Assembly (NCBI RefSeq): GCF_010894455.1
Contig: NZ_JAAIXY010000011.1
Span: 310,001 to 374,000 of the forward strand
Source: Myxococcus eversor
GTDB lineage: Bacteria > Myxococcota > Myxococcia > Myxococcales > Myxococcaceae
DNA: 64,000 nt
Reading direction: 5' to 3'
Positions 10,648-18,462 of this stretch are shown in pieces. The notes beneath the pieces were generated by a model. That model had not been told where the DNA came from and did no database searches. It saw nothing but the letters and a program-made list of their open reading frames with translations. The stretch's first letter is position 1. Each line of letters starts with the position of its first letter. The position numbers and the translations under genes were made by a program.

Positions 10648-11868
10648 ATGGCCATCGTGGATGGACAGCTCATCGGCCCGCCTCACCTGAAGGCGGCGCA
10701 CCGGTTGCTCGCGCTCGCGACGCTTCCGTCCACGGATGCGAGCCAGGTCGTCGTCGGCCGTCACGTCTCGCACGCGCTCGACAGCTCCACCCGCGTGGAC
10801 GACCGGCTCCCCAATCCCTACGAAATGACGGCGACGTCGGGGATGCGCGACCTCTGGGTCCAGTGCTTCTACTCACACGACCGCATCGTGACGAGTGCCC
10901 CCTTCGCGGCCCGGCTCGGACTCACCTCTGCCAATACGATGCCCGTGCCGTTCATGATGGGCCTCTACCTCGCCGTCCGCATGTCGGCCACCCACGGCGC
11001 CATCTACCATCTCGGGTTCCGCAACGCGCGCCAGCTCGCGCCGCTGCGCGTGGGTGACACCTACCGGCAGGACATCCAGGTCCGCGAGGTCCGCAACACG
11101 GGCGATGGGAAACGCGCGGTGGTGACGACCCATCGTCAGCTCATCCGCGTGGGCGATGGCGTGCCGGTCTTCACCGTCGACAAGCGGGAGCTCTATCGCC
11201 GCCAGCCCGAGTCCTTCTCCGCCTCCCCGGCGGCCCACCAGCGCGACCTGGAGGAACAGGAGAAGGCCCAGGCCTTCCGAGCGGAGCTCCTCCGGCGGGT
11301 GAGTGATGTGCCACCGGGAGCGGGAACCGAGCGTCCCTGCCTGGAGGGAGAGCTGCTCCTTCACGGCTTCGCGCGCCCCATGGGCGTCACCGCCAATCTC
11401 GCGCTGTCGACCCAGTTCCTGGTGACGCACCCCATCCACCTGGACCACCACCGGTACGACCTGGGCCAGGCGAATGGCATCGTCGTGAGTGGGGGCCTCG
11501 TGGTGGCCATGACGCTGGCCGCCGCCGCCAGGGACTTGCATGAAGTCGTCTGGGAGGAGCTGCTCGCGGCGGACAACCTCCGTCCCGTGTCGCCCACCCA
11601 GACGGTGGGCGCGCTGTCCTACGTGCTCTCGCGCCCCCCTGTTGAAGGCCTGGATGGCGTCGAGGAGCTCGTCGTGAAGACGCTCGGAGTCCTCGACCTG
11701 ACGCCTTCCGCGGAGCTCGCGGAGGTGCCGCTACCGCGAGCCCTCTTCACGCTCGAAAGCGAGCGCCCCTCCGCCTATGACGAACTCTGCCGGCGGCATG
11801 GGCTGCATGCGCTCGAGGGGCGCGTGGTGTGCGTGGCGACGCGGCGAATCCTGCGGCTCCGAGCCTGA
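10648..11868 (+). CDS. MaoC-like double hotdog dehydratase with CitE-derived N-terminus
   Basis: 406-aa frame. Residues 1 to about 25 look like a CitE C-terminal tail; the rest is a two-domain MaoC-like (R)-hydratase-type protein. The first hotdog starts around VDDRLPNPYEMTATSGMRDL; the second contains FARPMGVTANLALSTQF and ends with VEELVVKTLGVLDL. MaoC-like enzymes hydrate enoyl-CoA-type substrates and often sit next to CitE-like lyases, as in mesaconyl-CoA metabolism, which fits the adjoining remnant. The true start is uncertain: ATG 10648 lies inside the CitE-like tail, and an in-frame ATG at 10828 is possible. Activity after the deletion is unknown. Confidence 0.65.
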   Translation: MAIVDGQLIGPPHLKAAHRLLALATLPSTDASQVVVGRHVSHALDSSTRVDDRLPNPYEMTATSGMRDLWVQCFYSHDRIVTSAPFAARLGLTSANTMPVPFMMGLYLAVRMSATHGAIYHLGFRNARQLAPLRVGDTYRQDIQVREVRNTGDGKRAVVTTHRQLIRVGDGVPVFTVDKRELYRRQPESFSASPAAHQRDLEEQEKAQAFRAELLRRVSDVPPGAGTERPCLEGELLLHGFARPMGVTANLALSTQFLVTHPIHLDHHRYDLGQANGIVVSGGLVVAMTLAAAARDLHEVVWEELLAADNLRPVSPTQTVGALSYVLSRPPVEGLDGVEELVVKTLGVLDLTPSAELAEVPLPRALFTLESERPSAYDELCRRHGLHALEGRVVCVATRRILRLRA

Positions 11869-11968
11869 CCTGCGAGGAGACGCGTGGAGAGCAGGAGACG
11901 AGGGCGGGCCGCGTGAGCTTCGCTCGTAGGCGGAGACTCATGGCGGCTCAGCCCTCGTCGTCGGTTCC

Positions 11969-12553
11969 TTACTTCTCCTCTTTGATGAGCTGCTTCGTGA
12001 GCTTGAGGTCCCACTTCAGATAGCTCGTGAAGTCCTTGAACCGCTCCTCTTCCCTGGCCAGGTCGAACAGGACGAAGTCCATCTCTCCCGTCCGGCGAGT
12101 CTTCGATGGGTCCAGGACGAGGTAGTTGCGGATGGTCTTCCCAATCATCACGGGCAAGGCGCCTGCCTTGAATGGGTCGCTGTCTCCTTCTTCCTCGAAA
12201 TGTCCCCCGAGGCTCGCGACACGCTTCTTCACCCAGGACTTCGACTGGTCCTCGATGGAGAGGATGGCTCCGTCGCCGTCGAAATCGGCCCATCCATCAT
12301 GGAGCTCGAGGAACGCGCGGTAGCTCGGAGGGAGCGGCCTGCCGAGCCTCTTCTCCAGTGCGGCGAGTTGCCTGGCGCTCGCCGGGTCTCCGACGTGTTG
12401 CTCCTCCTCGTCTTCCACGAGCAGGCTGTATTCACGCTTTGCCGCGATGAGGTTCTCCACCAGCTTTCGGACGTCGTCCTTGCTCACGGAAAGTGCCTTT
12501 CGGATCCAGTTCCGCTCGGTGGCATAGGCAGTGTGGTTGTCCAGAGTCCACAT
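11969..12553 (-). CDS. SMI1/KNR4 (SUKH) family protein with DUF2169-like N-terminus
   Basis: 194-aa protein. From about residue 45 on it has the SUKH fold signature: LAALEKRLGRPLPPSYRAFL followed by HDGWADFDGDGAI. SUKH proteins are often immunity proteins for secreted toxins. The first 17 residues (MWTLDNHTAYATERNWI) instead look like the start of DUF2169, a family linked to type VI secretion and other contractile systems. A GTG at 12487 would start the SUKH part alone. It lies 34 bp after the last gene of the tail operon on the same strand. Whether it is co-transcribed, and whether it protects from a toxin, is inference. Confidence 0.7.
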   Translation of the reverse strand: MWTLDNHTAYATERNWIRKALSVSKDDVRKLVENLIAAKREYSLLVEDEEEQHVGDPASARQLAALEKRLGRPLPPSYRAFLELHDGWADFDGDGAILSIEDQSKSWVKKRVASLGGHFEEEGDSDPFKAGALPVMIGKTIRNYLVLDPSKTRRTGEMDFVLFDLAREEERFKDFTSYLKWDLKLTKQLIKEEK

Positions 12554-12587
12554 CTTCCGGAGCAGCGCGCGCGTCCAGCTTCGACCT

Positions 12588-13355
12588 CTACGTCTCCCGC
12601 CGCACCTCGAGGATGATGCCTTCCAGCTCCGGCGTCCCCAGGGAGATGAGCTGCTCCAGTTCGCCCCGGACGATGAAGTTCGCCTGGGCGCGGCTGAAGA
12701 GCGTCTCGCCCGCGGGCTCCATGGCGCGCTGGATGTCCAGGAGGCTCGCCACGGGCTGAAGCAAGCGCATCCTCACGCCCGACTCCTCGGGATACGTGTC
12801 CTCATCCTCCAGGTTCCCCATGTCCGCGGAGGCGGCCAGGGCCGCGGCCAGCGCGCGCGAGAGCAGCGGCGCGGCGTTGCCCGGAGCCTTCACCCAGGCG
12901 CGGATGGAGAGCGACAGCTCGCACCGACGTCGCTCCAGGAACCCCTCGGCGCGGTCTCCGCGCAGGAAGGCGACCACGGCCTCGTTGGCCACTGCTGGAG
13001 CGCGATAGAGACGCAGTGTGCTCGCATCGACCGCGTAGTCATCTCCCCGGCGCAGCGGGTGCCCAGGAGGTGACTCCACCTCGACCACCTGTCCGCGCGC
13101 ATTCGCGGGGAGCGTGAAGTCCTTCGTCGTCCCGTTGCCAGCCCAGCGGTGGACCTGTGCGAAGTAGGACGGCTGCCGCTGCGCCGCCAGGTCATCGCCT
13201 TCGGGCACCGCCAGCTTCAGTCGAGAGGCATAGACCTCGACGAGCGCCTCCGCGTCGGCGGCGGGCCCTCGGGACGGTCCCGTTGAGACCTCCACCGTCT
13301 CGGGGACGGCGGGGCGCAGGGCATCGTGGAAGTAGGACTCGATGGCGAGCAGCAT
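12588..13355 (-). CDS. Last gene of tail operon, possible tail terminator-like protein
   Basis: 255-aa protein starting MLLAIESYFHDALRPAVPET. A short N-terminal helix followed by a strand of the form EVSTGP is reminiscent of tail-terminator or tail-completion proteins (as in the DUF4255 family of contractile injection systems), but similarity is weak and the call rests mostly on context. A later segment (DDYAVDASTLRLYRAP) looks beta-rich. It starts 15 bp after the stop of the 568-aa gene, so it belongs to the same operon. Treat as an unknown structural or accessory component. Confidence 0.55.
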   Translation of the reverse strand: MLLAIESYFHDALRPAVPETVEVSTGPSRGPAADAEALVEVYASRLKLAVPEGDDLAAQRQPSYFAQVHRWAGNGTTKDFTLPANARGQVVEVESPPGHPLRRGDDYAVDASTLRLYRAPAVANEAVVAFLRGDRAEGFLERRRCELSLSIRAWVKAPGNAAPLLSRALAAALAASADMGNLEDEDTYPEESGVRMRLLQPVASLLDIQRAMEPAGETLFSRAQANFIVRGELEQLISLGTPELEGIILEVRRET

Positions 13356-13370
13356 GGGGTAGGGGTCTCG

Positions 13371-15077
13371 CTATCTCGGGAAGAGCGCATAGGTGTCCCG
13401 CCGGGGGATGACCACCTGGAGCCCGGAGAGGGTGATGTCGCCGGCCACGCGCGACTGGACCAGGACCTCCAGCGGCGGTGGGCTTCCCGTGCTGCCTCCA
13501 GGCGGCGTGAGGGAGGCCAGGGCCTTGGCATCCAGCGCGACGGTGCCGTCACTGCCCGCTGTCACCTCCAGCACCTTCGTGCCCCAGCGCAGTTGCAGGC
13601 GAGGCGGCGGCGGAGGCACGGTGGTGAGGGGACGCAGGTGCGGACGCGCGCAGCCCCAGAGCGGCTCCGCGTCCTCTTCGGCTCCTGGGAGGCCATTCTC
13701 CCGAGGCAGCCAGGGCCCCATCGCCTCGGTGCGATGCAGCGCGGTGCCGGGCGTCAGCGTGCCCGGCGCGGGCGCGGTCTCCGCATGGTCCGTGAGGCTC
13801 CAGAGCACATCCCCTTCGTCCACCGTGAGGACGACCCACCACGGGCCCGTCCCGAGCGCGAGCGGCTTGCCAGGCGTGAAGGTGACCCAGCGCGAGGCCC
13901 ACGGCGCGGCACCCTCCTGCTCCAGCAACAGGGGAATGGAGGCGCCAGCCAGGGGCGCGTCATGGGGGCGGTCATGCACGTCGGCATGGAAGGAGAGGGT
14001 GCCCACCACGCGCCGGGTCAGCGGCCGCAAGTGAAGGTCCAGGGCCGCGAGCGGGCCCGTGGGGCGCGTCGCGCGGAAGGCCTGCGCGGCGGAGTACCCG
14101 GAGCCGCAGTGGTGCGACAGCGGCGGCAGCGAAGGTGGCCGCGGCGCGAGGGGAAGGTCCTCGTCGCGCAGTTGATGCCGGACGTGGAAGCGCACCTCGG
14201 AGAGCGCGCGGTCCCTGGGCACGGTGACGTGCGCGGACACCAGGCTGTCCGTGTCCACCGCCAGCGCCTGGCTCTCCGCGCCGTCGCTCCAGCGCTGGAT
14301 GACCTCCAGCGTGTCCAGGACGAGCTGGACGCGGTCGAACATGCCCAGCCCCGACGAGCGCAGCGCCACCGCCACCGCGCCGGACTTGAGCTCCACCGGC
14401 CACGCGCGCTGGAGCGCGTCGCTCAACGCATCTTCCAGCACCAGCTCCTGCCGGGGCAGCATGGGCAGCGCATGGTGGAAGAACAACGCGCCCGCGCCCA
14501 CGCCCACCGTCGCGGTGAGGTCGGGAGGCCGCGCGGGCGCGCGCAGGGCGATGCTCGCCACCTGGGTCGCCGCCAGCGTCTTCGGCGTGCCCACCGGAGG
14601 CGGCGCGCTGCTCGCCTCCACGAACTCCACCAACAGGCGACTGGCGAGGATGCCGGGCAGCGGCGCCACCGCGTTCACGGCCACCGTGTCGGACGGCGTC
14701 GGGGGATACCAGGCGCCACCCTCCGCGACGCTCAAGCGCCCCTTCTTCTCCGTCTGCGTGGGCGTCGCCGGCAGCCGCACGTCCACCGAGGACAGGGGAC
14801 GCCGCGCCCCCCAGTCCAGGCTGAGCCAGGTGATGGACTGCCCGGGGTCCAGGACCGTCTGGCCGCTACTGGTGGCCAGCGTGGCGGTGGGCGCCAGGTT
14901 CACCGTCACGTCATCCGACGGCGCGCGGACGGTGAGTGCCGCGCGCACCAGCGCCACGCCCGCCGGCACGTCCAGGCCGACGACGAGGCCGGCGGTGTCC
15001 ACCGGAACCTGTGCGGCCGTGGGAGGCGTGGCCGTCCCGGTATAGGTCAGCGTGGCACCGACGCGCGTATCACTCAT
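13371..15077 (-). CDS. 568-aa beta-rich unknown protein of the tail operon
   Basis: Large Pro/Ala/Val-rich protein with no recognised domain. The composition and alternating hydrophobic pattern suggest several beta-sandwich modules (for example SSVDVRLPATPTQTEKKG and WWVVLTVDEGDVLWSL). It follows the tail fibre and coiled-coil genes and is followed closely by the last operon gene. Its late position, after the fibre, is where phages place additional fibres, receptor-binding or decoration proteins, so a surface-exposed role is a reasonable guess. AGGAC precedes the ATG. No signal peptide, so export would be by particle release. Confidence 0.7.
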   Translation of the reverse strand: MSDTRVGATLTYTGTATPPTAAQVPVDTAGLVVGLDVPAGVALVRAALTVRAPSDDVTVNLAPTATLATSSGQTVLDPGQSITWLSLDWGARRPLSSVDVRLPATPTQTEKKGRLSVAEGGAWYPPTPSDTVAVNAVAPLPGILASRLLVEFVEASSAPPPVGTPKTLAATQVASIALRAPARPPDLTATVGVGAGALFFHHALPMLPRQELVLEDALSDALQRAWPVELKSGAVAVALRSSGLGMFDRVQLVLDTLEVIQRWSDGAESQALAVDTDSLVSAHVTVPRDRALSEVRFHVRHQLRDEDLPLAPRPPSLPPLSHHCGSGYSAAQAFRATRPTGPLAALDLHLRPLTRRVVGTLSFHADVHDRPHDAPLAGASIPLLLEQEGAAPWASRWVTFTPGKPLALGTGPWWVVLTVDEGDVLWSLTDHAETAPAPGTLTPGTALHRTEAMGPWLPRENGLPGAEEDAEPLWGCARPHLRPLTTVPPPPPRLQLRWGTKVLEVTAGSDGTVALDAKALASLTPPGGSTGSPPPLEVLVQSRVAGDITLSGLQVVIPRRDTYALFPR

Positions 15078-15104
15078 GGGGAAGTCCTGACGTCGTGCGA
15101 GGAA

Positions 15105-15317
15105 TCAGCGAGCCGCTTCCTTGATGTCCGTCACCGTGGCGGCGGCGCCCTCGTTCTTCGCGGGCAGCAGCTCCTGGAGCACCTGCATGGCGCCCTCGAT
15201 TCGAAGCATCGTCTGCACCAGGTGCGAGCGCTTCGCCTCCAGCTCCGCCATCATCTTCTGTCCGGCTTCGTGCTCGGCCCGGAGGTCCGCGAGGCGCTTC
15301 TCAATCGCATCCATCAT
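15105..15317 (-). CDS. Small coiled-coil protein after the tail fibre
   Basis: 70-aa protein, almost entirely helical with heptad-like spacing (MDAIEKRLADLRAEHEAGQK and LQELLPAKNE). It overlaps the fibre stop codon by 4 nt (ATGA), so it is translationally coupled to the fibre. Small genes in this position in contractile phages are often fibre-assembly helpers, but sequence alone does not show this. Confidence 0.7.
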   Translation of the reverse strand: MMDAIEKRLADLRAEHEAGQKMMAELEAKRSHLVQTMLRIEGAMQVLQELLPAKNEGAAATVTDIKEAAR

Positions 15318-17071
15318 GACTTCAGCTCCTGGTTCTGGAGACGCTGCTCGAGCGCCGCCAACCGTTCGTCGTACTGCTGCTTGAGTTCCTTGAGGGCCGC
15401 GATGGCGAGCACGCTGAAGGCCTGGTGGGCCAGGCCCTTGATGACCTTGCCGCCCGCGGACTCCAGCTTCAGCTCGCTGACCAGCTCGGGGAACACGGTC
15501 TCCACCTCCTGCGCCACCAGGCCCAGGTTGAGGTCCCCGGTGTTCTTCCAGTTGAAGCTCACCGGCCGCAGCGCCAGCACGCGCGGGAGCACGTCCTGGA
15601 GCGACGTGATGTTGTCCTTCAGCGACGCGTCGGACGGGCCGCGCCAGATGCCGTCCTGCTGCATCCACTGGCCAAGGCCGTTGCTGTGGAACAGGTGGAA
15701 GTTGCCCTGGCCCTCGTAGCAGATGTCCATGAAGCGTCCGGAGCCGTTCTCCTGGATGCGCAGGCCCGAGTTGGAGGCCTGCTGGAGGATGTGCAACGGC
15801 GTGGACGGGCGGGGCGTCCCGATGCCGATGAAGCCATTGACCATCGTCATCCGGTCCGCGCCGGATTGATTGAAGATGATGGAGTCGCCCGGCTCGTTCG
15901 TGCAGGCGATGACCAGCCGGCCGTTCTCCTCCTCACCCGGCAGCGGGTTGGGCACGCGGTAGTAGCGGATGAAGGCCGCGTCTCCCGTGCCGCCCCACGC
16001 GTCCTCGGGGAACTGGATGCCATTGCCATTGGCGTTGCCGATGGAGGGCATGATGGCGCCGCTGACGCGCAGGCTGCCGCCCTGGACGTCCAGGCGGACC
16101 CCCGGCGTCGCGGTCGTGGTGCCGATGCCGACGCTGCCGTCCGCGCCCATCCACATCGTCTGGGTGCCGTTCACGATGAAGGAGAACGCGTTGCCCACCC
16201 GGGCGCCCACGTCCCAGAACAGGCCCGTGGCGACGCCGCCGCTCAGGCCGTAGCGGATGGACGCGCGGTTCTCCGTCTTGTGCCAGACGACGTGGGGGTT
16301 GTTGACCATCAGGCCCGAGCCGCCGCCGGCGCCGATGGTCACATGCGGCCCCCCGGCGCCCCAGTCATTCGTCGTGTTCACCACGAAGCGGTCGAACCCG
16401 GCGGCGGCCCCGGAGAGGCGGATGTCCAGCGCGCCCTGGGGGTCCGTCGTGTTGAGGCCCACGTTGCCGCCGGCCTTGATGTGGATGCGCGGCGTGCCCA
16501 GGCCCGAGCCCGTGTCCACGTCGCCTCCGTCCTCGGTGATTTGCAGACCGGTGGAGGCGGCGCCCTGCTCACCGCGGAGCTGCCAGCTCTTGGCGCGGCT
16601 CCTGAGCACCAGCCCCGCGCCCTCCGTGCCGCCGGTGGTCCGGATGACGGCGCCAATGCCCCAGCCCGCGGCATCGCCACTGTTCCTCAACTCCAGCGCC
16701 GCGTTGTTGCCACCTCCCGGCGCCACGACGAGCAGTCGCTTGGTCCCCGCCGCCGCTCCGATGCCCACGTTGGCCGTCACCGACAGCGCGCCCGTGAGGT
16801 TGCCACCCGCGAGGGCCAGCTTCTGGGTGTCCAGGGCGGTCAGCTTGCTGGCCAGGTCCACGCCAGCCACTGACAGGGAGACGGCCGCGTCCACCCGGCT
16901 CACCTTCAGCCAGGCGGTGGCGGAGATGCTGTCGCCATCCAGTTGCCGGCCGTCGTCGGAGCCCTTGTGGGTGTGCGCGCGAATCTCGTCGCGCGTCTTG
17001 ATCTGCATGTTGTTCCAGGTGTCCGCCAGGATGGGGTCACCGGACTTCGCGGGGTAGAAGGGATCACTCAT
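15314..17071 (-). CDS. Tail fibre with S74 intramolecular chaperone domain
   Basis: 585-aa tail fibre/spike-like protein. The N-terminus (MSDPFYPAKSGDPILADTWN; then HTHKGSDDGRQLDGDSI) is a typical baseplate-attachment segment. The body is Gly-rich with repeated short modules such as VGIGAAAGTKRLLV, VGLNTTDPQGALDI and VGIGTTTATPGVRLDV, characteristic of trimeric beta-helical fibres. From about residue 480, SDASLKDNI and LGLVAQEVETVFPELV mark a peptidase S74 chaperone domain, which in phage endosialidase-type fibres assists trimer folding and cleaves itself off. It ends in a coiled coil. It overlaps the preceding gene by 4 nt. It should decide what the particle binds. Confidence 0.9.
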   Translation of the reverse strand: MSDPFYPAKSGDPILADTWNNMQIKTRDEIRAHTHKGSDDGRQLDGDSISATAWLKVSRVDAAVSLSVAGVDLASKLTALDTQKLALAGGNLTGALSVTANVGIGAAAGTKRLLVVAPGGGNNAALELRNSGDAAGWGIGAVIRTTGGTEGAGLVLRSRAKSWQLRGEQGAASTGLQITEDGGDVDTGSGLGTPRIHIKAGGNVGLNTTDPQGALDIRLSGAAAGFDRFVVNTTNDWGAGGPHVTIGAGGGSGLMVNNPHVVWHKTENRASIRYGLSGGVATGLFWDVGARVGNAFSFIVNGTQTMWMGADGSVGIGTTTATPGVRLDVQGGSLRVSGAIMPSIGNANGNGIQFPEDAWGGTGDAAFIRYYRVPNPLPGEEENGRLVIACTNEPGDSIIFNQSGADRMTMVNGFIGIGTPRPSTPLHILQQASNSGLRIQENGSGRFMDICYEGQGNFHLFHSNGLGQWMQQDGIWRGPSDASLKDNITSLQDVLPRVLALRPVSFNWKNTGDLNLGLVAQEVETVFPELVSELKLESAGGKVIKGLAHQAFSVLAIAALKELKQQYDERLAALEQRLQNQELKS

Positions 17072-18462
17072 GACTGGAACCTCGAGGTATCGAAGCGGGT
17101 CGCGGAGAAGACGCCGTCCCAGGCGAGCTTCTCCTGGGGTTCGGGGAACTGTTCGTGCAACTCGATGGTGGAACCGAACGAGGTGAGCGCGTCCTTCGGC
17201 TCCAGCTTCTCGGCCAGGGACATGTCGACCTCCATCCGGAGGGTGCCCTCGCTCGCGACGAGCGTCTCGGGCGGCAGGGGGAGCGTGAACTCGATGCGCG
17301 TGCGCACTCCGGCGCAGCGGCCGTACTCCAGCGCCGCGGAGAGCTCCTTCACCAGTCCGGGCAGCCCGGGCACCACCTGGTCCTCGTTGGGCACCTGAAG
17401 GTGCGGCGGGACATGGTCGATGGGGATGCGCAGCGTGCAGGTCGCGGGCGTTATCTCCGTCCAGTCGAGGCGCAGGTCCGAGCGCGGCGTGTTTCGTTGC
17501 GGAAGGGCCTGGGCCACGGCGGCCGCGCGCTCCTCGGCGGACCAGCTGGTCAGATAGGAGGCGACCTGGTTCTGGTCCAGCGTGTCGTAGCGCCAGTGGT
17601 TCTCGCCCAGCACCAGGTCCGGGACGCGCTGGTTGTTCTCGAACACGGAGAAGCGGGCGTCGCGGGTGTCGAAGCGCGTCAAGACGCCCGGGTCCTCCAG
17701 GCTGGAGAAGCGGGTGGGGTGGGCCCGGATGACGGGATTCGCCACGGGGCTTCCGTCGATGAAAGCCGGTCGCTCATGCCGCAGGAGCAGCGTGGAGCCG
17801 AGGGGAACCTTGCCCAGGAAGATGAGATCGAGCCCCGCCTGCTCGTGGCGGAGGATGGGCACGGCGATCTCCCGCTCCGTCGCCTTGAGGGAGATGGCCG
17901 GCGATGCGACCTTCAGCCCTCCGTTGGTGGCGAGCACCCGCTGGCCGCCGCTCACGTTGCGGAAGCTCGCGCTCGAGGGCGTCGACGGGTTGTCCTCCAG
18001 CTCGACGCGGATGGTCCGCCAGGTGCCGTCCATGCGCGGCACGGAGAAGAGGCCGACCGCCAGGTCTTTCTCCCAGAAGATCTCCGGAGGCTGCCGCGCC
18101 ATGTAGACCAGCGACACGAGCCTCAGCAGTGCGGGCGCGGAGGCCATGCCGGTGCGGTGCAACTCCACCACCGTGGCGACCCGCTGACGGAGATAGTCGG
18201 AGGACTCTCCCGGTCGAGGCGCCAGGCCGTAGAGCGCGGCGAGCCGCGCCAGCTCCGAGCCCTCCTTGTCCTCCAGTGAGTCCTCGACGGGGAAGCCCCG
18301 CGCGAGCGCATGCCAGCGCGAACGCATCAGCCGCGTCAGGCCTCCCTCCATCTGCTCCAGCTCACGGGCGAGCGTGGAGAAGAAGAGGTTGATCTTCGTT
18401 CCCGACTGGAGAACGGGTGGGAGGTAGCCCACCATGCGACGGCTGCGTTGGTCCGCGCTCAT
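17068..18462 (-). CDS. Baseplate wedge/tail protein, P2 GpI or Mu gp48-like
   Basis: 464-aa protein starting MSADQRSRRMVGYLPPVLQS, with the early segment FFSTLARELEQMEGGLTRL, typical of the GpI-type wedge protein that ties the baseplate to the fibres. It is longer than P2 GpI (about 180 aa), with an added beta-rich C-terminal region. The order GpJ, GpI, fibre is the standard one in contractile tails. Start and stop overlap both neighbours by 4 nt (ATGA), showing a compact operon. Confidence 0.75.
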   Translation of the reverse strand: MSADQRSRRMVGYLPPVLQSGTKINLFFSTLARELEQMEGGLTRLMRSRWHALARGFPVEDSLEDKEGSELARLAALYGLAPRPGESSDYLRQRVATVVELHRTGMASAPALLRLVSLVYMARQPPEIFWEKDLAVGLFSVPRMDGTWRTIRVELEDNPSTPSSASFRNVSGGQRVLATNGGLKVASPAISLKATEREIAVPILRHEQAGLDLIFLGKVPLGSTLLLRHERPAFIDGSPVANPVIRAHPTRFSSLEDPGVLTRFDTRDARFSVFENNQRVPDLVLGENHWRYDTLDQNQVASYLTSWSAEERAAAVAQALPQRNTPRSDLRLDWTEITPATCTLRIPIDHVPPHLQVPNEDQVVPGLPGLVKELSAALEYGRCAGVRTRIEFTLPLPPETLVASEGTLRMEVDMSLAEKLEPKDALTSFGSTIELHEQFPEPQEKLAWDGVFSATRFDTSRFQS

